64,000 nt of DNA from Sporosarcina sp. ANT_H38. Lineage in GTDB: Bacteria; Bacillota; Bacilli; Bacillales_A; Planococcaceae. A model generated the notes under the pieces. That model was not told where the DNA came from. It searched no databases and saw only the letters and a program-made list of their open reading frames with translations. Every line of letters starts with the position of its first letter. Position 1 is the first letter of the stretch. The DNA lies in assembly GCF_008369195.1 (NCBI RefSeq), contig NZ_VOBC01000001.1:310001-374000 (forward strand). The letters run 5' to 3'. This document shows, in pieces, positions 17,329 to 26,079 of this stretch. Both the position numbers and the translations under genes were made by a program.

Positions 17329-18012
17329 CTGTTGATTAATCAAAAGTAACCAGTAAATAACTTGATCATCTACTGGCGCTGTGTGCGTAGGTGCATTTGG
17401 ATTGAATGACTTCTATACGATTACCGAGATGTCTGGATATGTAGGGATGTGACTTTGTCGCATCCCTACATTTTTTTTTCGGTTATCGTATGGTGGTTCA
17501 TCATCCGTCGCGCTCCAAATGCGTAATTACACGAAGTGCTAAAGCTCTTTGGGACGAAAGAATAGAGGGGCATCTACGAGGATAAAAGCCGCCAAAGATG
17601 GAATTTTGGCGGCTGAAACTTTATTTAGGGTTCTCTCATTTTTACTAGTAAAGAAGTGTCACTTTCTATAAGGTATAACATGAATATATGCATAATATTT
17701 GCAAAAATTAAGCAAGGAACACATTGTACAAAGTAATAGAGTGCCCGAAATTGCATCTTCGGGCACTTACAATTTCTATAGAAAGTTATCTATTCTTTTC
17801 TTCCAAACAACTGCGTTTTTCACTTGAACATTGTAGGAACGTGACAGGCAACTAGCCACACTAGGACCCCTCTGTAGAGGAATGAATTGCAATTCCTCCT
17901 TAAATCTGTCATGAATAGTTAGCCGACAGCGGTCCGAATATAGTCCAGTGAAAATGGAGGTTAACAAGCACTTCTCACCAGAATTTTATGCGATTAAATG
18001 GTTAATCAACAG
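17329..18012 (+). mobile_element. Hairpin-rich MITE-like element, copy A
   Basis: A 684-bp apparently non-coding element starts with CTGTTGATTAATCA and ends with TGGTTAATCAACAG, which are 14-bp terminal inverted repeats with one mismatch. Inside are hairpin H1 at 17441-17469 (GTAGGGATGTGAC, 3-nt loop, followed by T9), H2 at 17587-17614 (GCCGCCAAA/TTTGGCGGC type) and H3 at 17741-17766 (GTGCCCGAA/TTCGGGCAC). The right third is shared with copies B, C and D. A internally deleted part leaves only half of the H5 hairpin seen in B and C. No transposase and no clear target duplication are visible. It lies between convergent genes. Confidence 0.8.
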
Positions 18013-18049
18013 AGGTGAGATAAGAAAGTGTGAATTTTTTTAATCAGGA

Positions 18050-18163
18050 ACAGTGTCTAGATTCCAGGCGCCAGTCGCTCGGGTCATAAGCAATCCAACT
18101 AGGAAGGATTGAACTGCATCCTTCCCGGGCAAAGACCGCCTTCCGCTTTTCTTAATTGTCTAT
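18050..18163 (+). repeat. Interspersed intergenic repeat, Bacillaceae type
   Basis: The block starts GTGTCTAGATTCCAGGCGCC and ends GCCTTCCGCTTTTCTT. The same ends recur inverted at 27380-27494 and joined in a deleted copy at 22761-22787. I recall similar ends (TCTAGCTCCAGCGCC...CCGCTTTTCTT) from intergenic repeats of many Bacillaceae genomes. The middle holds an imperfect hairpin around AGGAAGGATTGAACTGCATCC. It sits directly behind ecfT. Confidence 0.55.
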
Positions 18164-18172
18164 TGACGTTGA

Positions 18173-19003
18173 TTAATGGAAAGGGTTATAGAACCGTCCT
18201 TGATTAATGAACATAAAGGCAATCATGAGGAGAAGAATAATAAGTGAAATTGCAATCGCGGTGATATCTCTTCTAGCAACCGGCTGAAAACTGTACCAGG
18301 TCCTTTTTTTATGTTTGCCAAATCCGCGCAATTCCATCACGTTACTAATGGTTTCAATTCTGTCTAGACTCGATAAGATGAGGGGTAATAATATCGAACT
18401 TGCATTTTTAATACGATTCCCGATTTTTTCTTTTCTGGACATATCGATACCTCTAGCTTGTTGTGAAAGTGCAATGGTCTTGAAATCTCTTTGGATATCA
18501 GGAATATAACGGAGTGCGATTGAAACGGAATACGATAATCGATAACTTACACCAATTCGGTTTAAGGAAGCCGCAAATTCACTCGGTTGTGTCGTAACAA
18601 TGAACAAAAGAGCGGGAGGAATGACCGCTATATATTTTAGTGAAATATTAAATTGATAAAAAAGTTGTTCCAATGTGAGCGAGTAACGTCCAATTGAATC
18701 GGTAATTGGATGGGATGTCCCATAAATGACTGTTCCTTGGTAAGGCGCAAACAGAAATATCGCGATATTGTTTAGTATGAGAAAAAAAAGGATGAACCCA
18801 AGAATGAGCCTAATTTCTCTGATTTTCACTTTGGATATATTGAAAATAATGATACTCATTACGACAATAGCAAGAAGAACCCGTGTATCGTAAGTGAGCA
18901 TGGCGGCACTAGACAATAACAGAAAACAAATTAGTTTTGCCGAACCTGTCAATCGGTGAATGACGGAGTCGCGTTCAATATAACTTAAAAGCTCACTGCT
19001 CAT
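18173..19003 (-). CDS. ECF transporter transmembrane (T) component
   Basis: EcfT-type membrane protein of 276 residues that couples the ATPase pair to the substrate-binding S component. Five to six hydrophobic segments are visible, and the two coupling-helix signatures are present as QQARGID near residue 185 and ELRGFG near residue 226. The start at 19003 follows GGGAGG with 8-nt spacing and overlaps the ATPase gene by 11 bp. It is the last gene of the T-box-controlled operon 22185-18173. The repeat block at 18050-18163 follows it. Confidence 0.9.
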   Translation of the reverse strand: MSSELLSYIERDSVIHRLTGSAKLICFLLLSSAAMLTYDTRVLLAIVVMSIIIFNISKVKIREIRLILGFILFFLILNNIAIFLFAPYQGTVIYGTSHPITDSIGRYSLTLEQLFYQFNISLKYIAVIPPALLFIVTTQPSEFAASLNRIGVSYRLSYSVSIALRYIPDIQRDFKTIALSQQARGIDMSRKEKIGNRIKNASSILLPLILSSLDRIETISNVMELRGFGKHKKRTWYSFQPVARRDITAIAISLIILLLMIAFMFINQGRFYNPFH

Positions 19004-20711
19004 TGAAACGGACCTCCCGATCATACTGAATGAACTTTTGGATGAACTGTGCTTGATCTGCTATTTGTAGTACATTCGCTAATTTATAAAGGGAGGACTG
19101 TTTTAAATGTCCTTGGTCAATTAAATTGTGATCAGCAAGAATAAGAGCAGGAGAGCTGTCCGCAATAATTGTACCGTTAGACATGACAATTGCCCGTTTT
19201 GTATATTCCATCATGATGTGCATGTCATGTGTGATTAAAATAATGGTTACGCCACGCTTTTGTAACCTTTCCAGAAACATCATTAATTCGGTCGTATGTT
19301 TAAAGTCCTGACCAGCCGTTGGTTCATCCAACAGGATAACAGAAGGTTTTAACACAAGAATGGAAGCAATGGATAACCTTTTCTTCTGTCCGTAGCTGAG
19401 TGCAGAAATCGGCCAGTTTCTAAATGGATACAGACCACAAATTTTCAGTGTCTCCTCTACATGTTCTTTTACTTCAGATGCAGGCAAACGTTTCTGGAGT
19501 AAACCAAACGCTACTTCCTCATAAATAAGTTGCTTAGAGAACATATGATTAGGATTTTGTAATACAAAGCCAACACGTTCACCGCGTTCTTTAATCGAGT
19601 CTTTTGCAACGACAATATCATAGAATTCAATTGAACCAGCTGTAGGTTTTTCAAAACCGCATAACAGTTTTCCAAATGTAGATTTTCCTGTTCCATTTGC
19701 ACCAACAATACTAATCATTTCTCCTTGATGGATTTCCAAGTTTATATTTTTTAGTATTGGATTGTTTTCTTGGTAATGAAAGGATATATTTTTTAATTGA
19801 AGCATTGGAGTGGAAGGTTCATCTGCTTGTTTTGTTATTTGTATATTCTCTAACCATTCCTGTATTTTTGGAGTGAAAGATTCCGCATCTAACTGACTGA
19901 TGTTTCTTAACTCTGTTGTTTTGTCCAGTGTACAACCAGCGTATTTCAATGCTTTTATGTACAGCGGTTCACGTATTGAATGTTTAGTGAGCAGGGAGCT
20001 TGTTAATATTTCATTTGTTGTTGTGTTAGCTATGATTCTACCTTGATCCATCAATATAATACGATCAACCGATTGGGATAGGACATCTTCCAGGCGGTGT
20101 TCGACAATAATAACGGTTTTCTGTTCCTTTTTTTGAAGCTCGTCCATTAATGCGATTGCTGCCAAACCAGAGGCGGGGTCAAGGTTTGCTAACGGTTCGT
20201 CAAACAACACGATATCGATATCATTGACGAGGACGCCTGCTAATGCGACACGTTGTTTCTGACCGCCCGATAATTCATGGATACGAGCGTGTAAAAAAGG
20301 AGTCATGTCTACAATAGCAGCTGCATCTGCAACTCTTTTCTTCATTTCTTCGAGCGGAATATTGTTGTTTTCAAGGGCAAATGCAATATCTTCTCCAACG
20401 GTTATACCTATAAATTGGCCGTCTGTATCTTGTAATACCGTTCCGACAAGAAGTGAAATTGAAAAGATGTCAAGATCTTTTGTTTCCCTTCCATGTATTT
20501 GTAAACTTCCTGTTAGTTCGCCTTCATAGGCGAAAGGAGCAAGCCCGTTTAATAAGTGAACGAGCGTGCTTTTACCAGAACCTGAAGGGCCAACTATACA
20601 TACTTTCTCGCCCTCATAAATTGTTAAATTGATATCTATTAGTGTAGCTTCAACTTGGCTATTATATTGAAAGTTGACATTTCGAAATTCGATTAGTGGT
20701 TTTTTTGTCAT
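18993..20711 (-). CDS. ECF transporter ATPase, two ABC domains fused
   Basis: A 572-residue cytoplasmic ATPase. The first domain has Walker A GPSGSGKST near residue 40, LSGGQKQR near 148 and Walker B VLFDEPLANLD. The second has Walker A GANGTGKST, a variant signature LSYGQKKR and Walker B VILLDEPTAGQD. A linker of about 70 residues joins them. Fused EcfA/EcfA' proteins of this YkoD type pair with a dedicated S component, unlike the shared group II modules. The start at 20711 was preferred over 20720 because AAGGA is better spaced from it. The gene follows the S-component gene by 16 bp. Confidence 0.92.
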   Translation of the reverse strand: MTKKPLIEFRNVNFQYNSQVEATLIDINLTIYEGEKVCIVGPSGSGKSTLVHLLNGLAPFAYEGELTGSLQIHGRETKDLDIFSISLLVGTVLQDTDGQFIGITVGEDIAFALENNNIPLEEMKKRVADAAAIVDMTPFLHARIHELSGGQKQRVALAGVLVNDIDIVLFDEPLANLDPASGLAAIALMDELQKKEQKTVIIVEHRLEDVLSQSVDRIILMDQGRIIANTTTNEILTSSLLTKHSIREPLYIKALKYAGCTLDKTTELRNISQLDAESFTPKIQEWLENIQITKQADEPSTPMLQLKNISFHYQENNPILKNINLEIHQGEMISIVGANGTGKSTFGKLLCGFEKPTAGSIEFYDIVVAKDSIKERGERVGFVLQNPNHMFSKQLIYEEVAFGLLQKRLPASEVKEHVEETLKICGLYPFRNWPISALSYGQKKRLSIASILVLKPSVILLDEPTAGQDFKHTTELMMFLERLQKRGVTIILITHDMHIMMEYTKRAIVMSNGTIIADSSPALILADHNLIDQGHLKQSSLYKLANVLQIADQAQFIQKFIQYDREVRFNEQ

Positions 20712-20727
20712 GTTCGTCATCCTTTTT

Positions 20728-21285
20728 TTAATCCTCGTAACTCAGGCTCCCTTTTTTAGTTCTCGTTTTGGCATAAGCAGCAAGCAAGAACGTTCCAAGT
20801 ATACCAACCGTTATAATATTACTTATTCCTGCAATAATTCCTTGTGTGAATACTTTGTTTGCGGGTTCTGCATAAATAAGAATATCCAATATTGGTGCAA
20901 TAATAAACCAACCAATAGCTTGAACTGATGATTGTGCAATGTTAAACGCAATTATTTTCTTTCGCCCAAACTCACCGTCTTGAATGCTGAACATTTTTCT
21001 AAACAACCCGATGCCTAAGCCTATAAATGCTGAGACAATGACCCAACTCCACCAAACGGAACCATATGAAATGGCATCTTTCAGTGCGTGACCGATTAAG
21101 CCGATAAAGAGGCCTGCAATGGGTCCGAAAATCGTTGAAATAAGTGCAAGTAATGCATAATTTGTTTCAATCGACGTATTTGGAATCCCAGTCGGTATGG
21201 AAGCGAAACGACCTAAAATAACAAACAAAGCCGTCCCGATCCCGATTGCAACAATTGTTTTTGTTGAAAAAATTGATTTTTTCAT
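20728..21285 (-). CDS. ECF transporter substrate-binding (S) component
   Basis: A 185-residue membrane protein with about five to six segments: [39 protein letters not shown] opens it and [30 protein letters not shown] follows, as in the UPF0397/MtsT group of S components. Start 21285 follows AGGAGTG by 7 nt; a TTG two codons upstream is too close to that site. The substrate is inferred, not seen: co-operonic SAM hydrolase and the T-box leader favour methionine or a related sulfur compound. UPF0397 members are often annotated as riboflavin transporters by similarity, so that alternative stays open. Confidence 0.85.
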   Translation of the reverse strand: MKKSIFSTKTIVAIGIGTALFVILGRFASIPTGIPNTSIETNYALLALISTIFGPIAGLFIGLIGHALKDAISYGSVWWSWVIVSAFIGLGIGLFRKMFSIQDGEFGRKKIIAFNIAQSSVQAIGWFIIAPILDILIYAEPANKVFTQGIIAGISNIITVGILGTFLLAAYAKTRTKKGSLSYED

Positions 21286-21324
21286 GCGCAAACACTCCTA
21301 TCTCTTTTTTCTATTGAATAGTTT

Positions 21325-22185
21325 TCATTCATAAACAATTCGCGGTGCTTTGCGGATGGTGACTTCCCAATTCGTTCCCGTACCGATTCGATAGGCGTCT
21401 GCGAACGAACCTTGGTTGATGGCGATGCCGATATTGTCGAGTGAATTAACATAGACTAGTGGCTCGCCAATGTGTAAATCTGCAAATGATCGACCAAACG
21501 TCATAATATTGTTGTAAATAGTTCGACCATCCGTAGTAATTGAAACTTCGAACGAATCACCATGCTGTTTTGCGATTTCCTTGAATTGTTTCCGGCTAAT
21601 ATTCGTCCAAAGGTTACCGAAAGGTTTGTCGATAATGTCGACAGTTCCTGTTATTACTTCATCAACAATTTTTGATATTTTTAGAGGTAAAGCAATAATC
21701 TTTTCAGTGTCAAGTGTTGGCCCGACATCTTCGAATTGAATAACACCGGCAGCAAGTCGTGCACCTGTATAGGCAAAAATATCACGACCATGGAAGGTAT
21801 GTGATTCGCCGGAGTTTGGAAGTCGGTTGACGGTCTCATCTATTTCCCGAACTTCACTGATGCCAATGAATTGCGATACATGTGTTAACGTGCCATTGTC
21901 CGGTGTAATAATATAGTGATTATTAACTGTTTTTGCGACAACGCCACGTCGATCCGAACCTACACCTGGATCGACAATAGATACGAAAACTGTTTCACTT
22001 GGCCAATAACCGATGGCTTGCAATAATCGATAAGACGCTTCCCAAATATTATATTGAGGAATTTGATGCGTAATTTCATAAATAGGAATTCCGAGTTGGA
22101 CGGAGTTCGCCACACCATGCATAGCGCTAACCGCACCATCACTTTTTCCGAAATCTGATTGAAAAACTAATAAACCTGTTGTCAT
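21325..22185 (-). CDS. S-adenosyl-L-methionine hydrolase (adenosine-forming; DUF62 family)
   Basis: Splits SAM with water into adenosine and methionine. The 286-residue protein has the family's ordered motifs: QSDFGKSDGAVSAMHG near the N-terminus, DPGVGSDRR (Asp72, Arg79), PDNGTL and FHGRDIFA (His132); the Asp-Arg-His triad is the one used to activate water in this family. The C-terminal beta-barrel domain begins near residue 165. Start 22185 follows GAGGAG. It is the first gene after the T-box terminator and is followed 39 bp later by the ECF S component. Together they suggest recovery of methionine from SAM alongside uptake. Confidence 0.9.
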   Translation of the reverse strand: MTTGLLVFQSDFGKSDGAVSAMHGVANSVQLGIPIYEITHQIPQYNIWEASYRLLQAIGYWPSETVFVSIVDPGVGSDRRGVVAKTVNNHYIITPDNGTLTHVSQFIGISEVREIDETVNRLPNSGESHTFHGRDIFAYTGARLAAGVIQFEDVGPTLDTEKIIALPLKISKIVDEVITGTVDIIDKPFGNLWTNISRKQFKEIAKQHGDSFEVSITTDGRTIYNNIMTFGRSFADLHIGEPLVYVNSLDNIGIAINQGSFADAYRIGTGTNWEVTIRKAPRIVYE

Positions 22186-22228
22186 TACAAATCCACTCCT
22201 CATTTTTATAGTGTATGAAACTGAAAAA

Positions 22229-22550
22229 CAAAAAATCCCGACCCATTCAATCATTTATCGATTGAAAAGGACGAGATTAATTCTCGTGTTACCACCTTTT
22301 TTCGCTGCTTATTCACATAAACAACCTTAGCAAGTACAAAATCTTATCTTGATAGATTTTAGACTGTGATATTGATAACGGGTACCAACTCCCGCTGCTA
22401 ATCTACTGATGCAAACTTGTTGCATGTTCAACGCAGAGCTCAGAGGCCATTGTTCAAGTGGAGTCTTCCTGCTTCTTTTCAGCTACCGAAGCTTTCTGTA
22501 AGAAATCCATCTACTTTACTTTTCTCTTCAACGCTATTAGGTATTAAAGA
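22229..22550 (-). ncRNA. T-box riboswitch leader
   Basis: On the minus strand the leader reads AAGAGAAAAGTA (stem I base with AGUA), a GCTTC/GAAGC apical stem, then TTGAACAATGGCCTCTGAGC around the specifier loop. The T-box GGTGGTAACACG lies at 22296-22285. It is followed by antiterminator pairing ACGAG/CTCGT and a terminator at 22278-22229 (ATCTCG...CGGGAT plus T6). The specifier is ambiguous: AUG (22450-22448) would fit methionine and the downstream SAM hydrolase, but AAC or CAA are in range. A SigA promoter sits just upstream at 22582-22553 (TTGACT, 18 bp, TAAATT). Confidence 0.88.
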
Positions 22551-22673
22551 GTAATTTACAGGACGATGAAAGAAAAGTCAATGTTTTTAGATTTTTATAT
22601 TTTAAAAGATTAAGATAGTGAAAGGTAATAGGTTCTGTAACAATCATACGCCTACTTATAAGATCCGAATAAG

Positions 22674-22721
22674 AAATGCCCGCCACTCCTACGAACTAAA
22701 TCGTAAATGTGACGGGCATTT
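22674..22721. terminator. Terminator behind the RND exporter gene
   Basis: AAATGCCCGCCAC pairs with GTGACGGGCATTT. T runs exist on both sides, so the direction is unsure; it lies 70 bp past the minus-strand exporter stop and upstream of the T-box promoter. Confidence 0.6.
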
Positions 22722-22760
22722 TTAAAAAAAGAATAGATAGTATAAGTTTTTTTATCGGAG

Positions 22761-22787
22761 CAGTGACTAGACTCTAGCGCTTTTCTT
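22761..22787 (+). repeat. Internally deleted copy of the interspersed repeat
   Basis: GTGACTAGACTCTAG is joined directly to GCGCTTTTCTT. These are the left and right ends of the repeat at 18050 and 27380 without the middle. Confidence 0.4.
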
Positions 22788-22790
22788 ATT

Positions 22791-25700
22791 TTATGCTACT
22801 TTTTTCTTTTTACGGAACTTCCCTAAAAACTCATAGACAATCGGAACGAAGATTAGCGTGAGTAATGTAGAGCTTGTTAATCCGCCGATAACCGTAACAC
22901 CGAGTCCTTTGGAAATTAGTCCACTACCTTCCGCGCCGATAGCTAACGGAATTAGTGCACCGATTGTAGCGAGTGCGGTCATAAGGATAGGACGAAGTCT
23001 TGTAGAGCCAGCTTCCAAAATAGCATCCCTTGTTGTAAGTCCTTCATTTTCTTTATTAATAACACGGTCAATTAACACAATCGCATTCGTCACGACGATA
23101 CCGATTAGCATTAGCAAACCAATCATTGCGGAAACGCTGATTGTTTCGCCAGCAATCCATAGACCAACCAAAGCTCCAATCACAGTGAATGGGAGAGAGA
23201 ACAAGATTGCCAATGGTGCAAGTCCTCCGCCAAATGTGATGACCAAGATTAAGTAAACGATAGCAATCGCAGCAAGCATCGCGAGTCCGAGCTGTGTAAA
23301 CGCTTCTGTGATGTCTTCTGTTACGCCAGCTGTACTAACGGTCACATTAGATGGTGTCTTGAGTTCGTCAACTTTTTTCTGAATCGCTGTTGACGTTTTC
23401 GCGACATCTTTTGTCGTTATTTCTGCTGAAACACTTGCGAATAATTTTCCATCTTTACGAGAAATCGTATCAGAAGTTGTTCCTTCTTGGATGTCTACCA
23501 ATTCGGAAATGGCTATTTCCATACCAAGAGGTGATTGAACTTTTTCTTTTAATAGTTCTTCGATTGTTTTATGTTCTTTCTTTTCTTGGTTAATTAACAC
23601 TTCAATTGTTTTATTGCCTTCTTCGATTTTAGTTAACACTTCCTGCTGATTATCCGGATAGAGGACCATTCCGACTTGTGCAGCAGTTAAACCGTACTGT
23701 GTTAATTTCTCTTGATTGGCAACGAGTGTATATTCTTTATATTTTCTTGTTAAGCTTGTTTTAACATTCTTTAAATCATTGTTGTTACTCATGATTTTTT
23801 CGATGTTTTCAACAACAGGTTCAATGTCTTTCAAGTCATTTCCGTAAACGTAATAACTCACTGCATTACTTGAACCGCTTGTTGAGAAGTCTTGTGATTT
23901 CCATTCACCTTTTGTAGATAGCTTTTGGAGTTCAAGAATTGTTTTTTCTTTTACTTTTGTAAAATCAGCCGTATCTTTATCGAACGTCACAAACATGAGT
24001 GCTCCATTTGAAGCACCAGGTGCCATCGGATTTTCGCCGCCCACAGAAGCTTGCACGACGTCAACATCTTTCAAATCCAATAAATATGCTTCTGCGGATT
24101 CTACATTGCTGTTGACAGTATCGAGCGTTTCTCCAGGTTCAGGCGTGTACGTGATATACATTGTTTTCTGTTCTTCGTCTGGTAGGAAACTCACACCAAT
24201 AACGGGGGCAAGGAATAGGCTGCCGACAAGCAGTGCAATCGAACTGACAGATGTGATTAATTTATGATTTAACGTCCAGTTCAATACTTTTTTATAAAAA
24301 TCGGCCATCTTACTTGGTTTTTCTGTATGGCTATTAGTCGTTGAGTAAAGCTGTTTTTTGAATAAAGAATGTGCGAGCATTGGCACGATTGTAATCGCAA
24401 CAATAAGTGAAGCGAGCAATGCAAATACAATTGTCAAAGCGAATGGCATGAACAATTCGCCGATCATACCGCTAACTAAAGCGATTGGCAAGAAGACTGC
24501 AATTGTAACAAGTGTAGACGACATGATGGGTTTAAACATTTCTTTTGTCGCTTCACGTACAAGTTCCTTACCTTTTAACTTTTCTGTTGGAAGAGACATT
24601 CGTCTAAATATATTCTCAACAACTACAATGGAGTCATCGATAACACGTGCAATTGCAACGGTCATTGCACCAAGTGTCATCATATTCAATGTAATATCCA
24701 ACTGCTTCAAGAATATGATTGCAATTAGCAGGGACATTGGAATTGACACAATGGATATAATTGTAGATTTAAAGTTTCGAAGGAACAGCATTATAATAAG
24801 GATGGCAAAGAGTGCACCGAATAATGCTTTACTAATCATCGTATTAACGGATTGTTGAATGGGTTCACCTTGGTCAAGCGTCGTAGATATATTGACGCCA
24901 TCATTTTCTTTTTCGAACTCTGTCATCAGTTCGTTTACCTTATTGACAACAGTTACGGTATTGGCATTCTGCGATTTTACAACTTGAACAGCAATGGCTT
25001 CCTTACCGTTCGTTCTAGAAATGGATTCAGCTTTACCGACATGCTCAATTGTTGCAATTTCACCTAGCTTGATAGAAGGCAGTTGGAAACTACCCGAGTC
25101 AGCTCCAGCAGGTGGGGCAGTAGCTACTGGATTCATTTCCGCTGTTGGTGTTGCGGAAGCTTGAGCACCAGTTGGCATTACAGGAATCAACATGTTTTCT
25201 AAATCTTCAACTGTTGTAATGTTGCCGTCAATGACGACTGATTGTTCTTCTCCATTGAATTGGAATAAACCGAGTGGCATCGACATATCCGAGCCTTTTA
25301 CAATTTGTTTCACTGTATTTTCATCTAAATTGTTTGCAGCTAACTTTTCTTTATCGAATGTCAGAATGACTTCTTCAATTTGTTGTCCGGAAACTGCAAC
25401 ACTCGAAACACCGTCAATGCCTTCCAGTTCAGGGACCAACAAATCTTGAACTTTTAATGTTAACTGTTCAAGGTCTGAGTTGTTGTCTGAAACACTAAGG
25501 GCAAGGATAGGAAATGCATTGATGCTAATTCTTCCGACGCTAGGATCCATTGCGGCTTCTGGAAGTGTGACGTTTTTTAGTGCAGCGTTAACATCATCTT
25601 CGGCTTGTTTCATATCTGTTCCGAATGAATATTCGATTTGCAGGGATGAAGCATTTTGGTACGATGTAGAGCTGACTGACTTAACTCCAGCTAGACTTTT

Positions 25701-25916
25701 TACTGCCTTTTCAAGCGGTTCTGATAGTTCATTGACCACTTGATCGGGTGTAGCGCCAGGGTAAATCGTCGTTACGCTGACGATAGGAATCGTAATATCG
25801 GGTATTGTTTCTAAATTCATTTTTGAACCGGAGTAAATACCGGCAGCTGTAATAATAAGTGTGATGAGCCATACAGCCAATTTATTCTTCATGACAAAGT
25901 TAATAATGGAATTCAT
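22791..25916 (-). CDS. swrC: RND-family efflux pump (SwrC/YerP-like)
   Basis: A 1041-residue inner-membrane proton-driven exporter with 12 predicted segments in two halves and two large extracytoplasmic loops. Segment 4 carries the proton-relay acids in ARVIDDSIVVVENIFRR. The N-terminus (FVMKNKLAVWLITLIITAAG) and PGATPDQVVNELSEPLEKAV are typical of the family. A Pro/Ala/Thr-rich insertion sits near residue 255. In Bacillus the related SwrC exports surfactin and gives self-resistance; here the substrate is unknown. Start 25916 follows GGAGGTAC. It is divergent from a TetR regulator, with two TGAC...GTCA palindromes between them. No partner adaptor protein is present, as is usual in Firmicutes. 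Confidence 0.92.
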   Translation of the reverse strand: MNSIINFVMKNKLAVWLITLIITAAGIYSGSKMNLETIPDITIPIVSVTTIYPGATPDQVVNELSEPLEKAVKSLAGVKSVSSTSYQNASSLQIEYSFGTDMKQAEDDVNAALKNVTLPEAAMDPSVGRISINAFPILALSVSDNNSDLEQLTLKVQDLLVPELEGIDGVSSVAVSGQQIEEVILTFDKEKLAANNLDENTVKQIVKGSDMSMPLGLFQFNGEEQSVVIDGNITTVEDLENMLIPVMPTGAQASATPTAEMNPVATAPPAGADSGSFQLPSIKLGEIATIEHVGKAESISRTNGKEAIAVQVVKSQNANTVTVVNKVNELMTEFEKENDGVNISTTLDQGEPIQQSVNTMISKALFGALFAILIIMLFLRNFKSTIISIVSIPMSLLIAIIFLKQLDITLNMMTLGAMTVAIARVIDDSIVVVENIFRRMSLPTEKLKGKELVREATKEMFKPIMSSTLVTIAVFLPIALVSGMIGELFMPFALTIVFALLASLIVAITIVPMLAHSLFKKQLYSTTNSHTEKPSKMADFYKKVLNWTLNHKLITSVSSIALLVGSLFLAPVIGVSFLPDEEQKTMYITYTPEPGETLDTVNSNVESAEAYLLDLKDVDVVQASVGGENPMAPGASNGALMFVTFDKDTADFTKVKEKTILELQKLSTKGEWKSQDFSTSGSSNAVSYYVYGNDLKDIEPVVENIEKIMSNNNDLKNVKTSLTRKYKEYTLVANQEKLTQYGLTAAQVGMVLYPDNQQEVLTKIEEGNKTIEVLINQEKKEHKTIEELLKEKVQSPLGMEIAISELVDIQEGTTSDTISRKDGKLFASVSAEITTKDVAKTSTAIQKKVDELKTPSNVTVSTAGVTEDITEAFTQLGLAMLAAIAIVYLILVITFGGGLAPLAILFSLPFTVIGALVGLWIAGETISVSAMIGLLMLIGIVVTNAIVLIDRVINKENEGLTTRDAILEAGSTRLRPILMTALATIGALIPLAIGAEGSGLISKGLGVTVIGGLTSSTLLTLIFVPIVYEFLGKFRKKKKVA

Positions 25917-25942
25917 ATGTACCTCCAATAGGATTTTTACTT

Positions 25943-25956
25943 TGACCAACTAGTCA
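25943..25956. promoter_or_regulatory. TetR operator candidate, exporter-proximal
   Basis: TGACCAACTAGTCA shares the TGAC...GTCA arms with the stronger palindrome at 26007. It lies 27 bp upstream of the exporter start. Confidence 0.5.
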
Positions 25957-26006
25957 TAATGGTTTATCATTGAAAATAAAGAGTCGGTCTAGGCTTTATA
26001 ATAGTA

Positions 26007-26020
26007 ACTGACCGGTCAGT
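26007..26020. promoter_or_regulatory. TetR operator candidate, perfect palindrome
   Basis: ACTGACCGGTCAGT is a perfect 14-bp palindrome of the TGACCGGTCA type common for TetR regulators. It lies just downstream of a TATAAT-like -10 element (25997-26003) in the divergent promoter region. Confidence 0.7.
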
Positions 26021-26079
26021 CATGAGTCAAGTGTAACAAGTTTAATAGGTTACTTTTCTACTATGTGGGGGTTTTTGCT

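Noticed and set aside
17329..18012. Possible CRISPR array or tRNA-like structures because of regular hairpins
   Set aside because: The hairpins are different sequences and not evenly spaced direct repeats; no tRNA cloverleaf or cas genes.
20728..21285. Riboflavin or thiamine transporter for the ECF S component
   Set aside because: No FMN or TPP riboswitch precedes the operon, and the SAM hydrolase plus T-box point elsewhere; kept only as an alternative.
22201..22560. SAM (S-box) riboswitch in front of the SAM hydrolase operon
   Set aside because: The leader has T-box sequence and specifier-type stem I features and lacks the S-box core.
23995..25743. Several plus-strand open frames across the RND exporter gene
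   Set aside because: They are antisense shadows of a strongly coding minus-strand gene with no ribosome sites.
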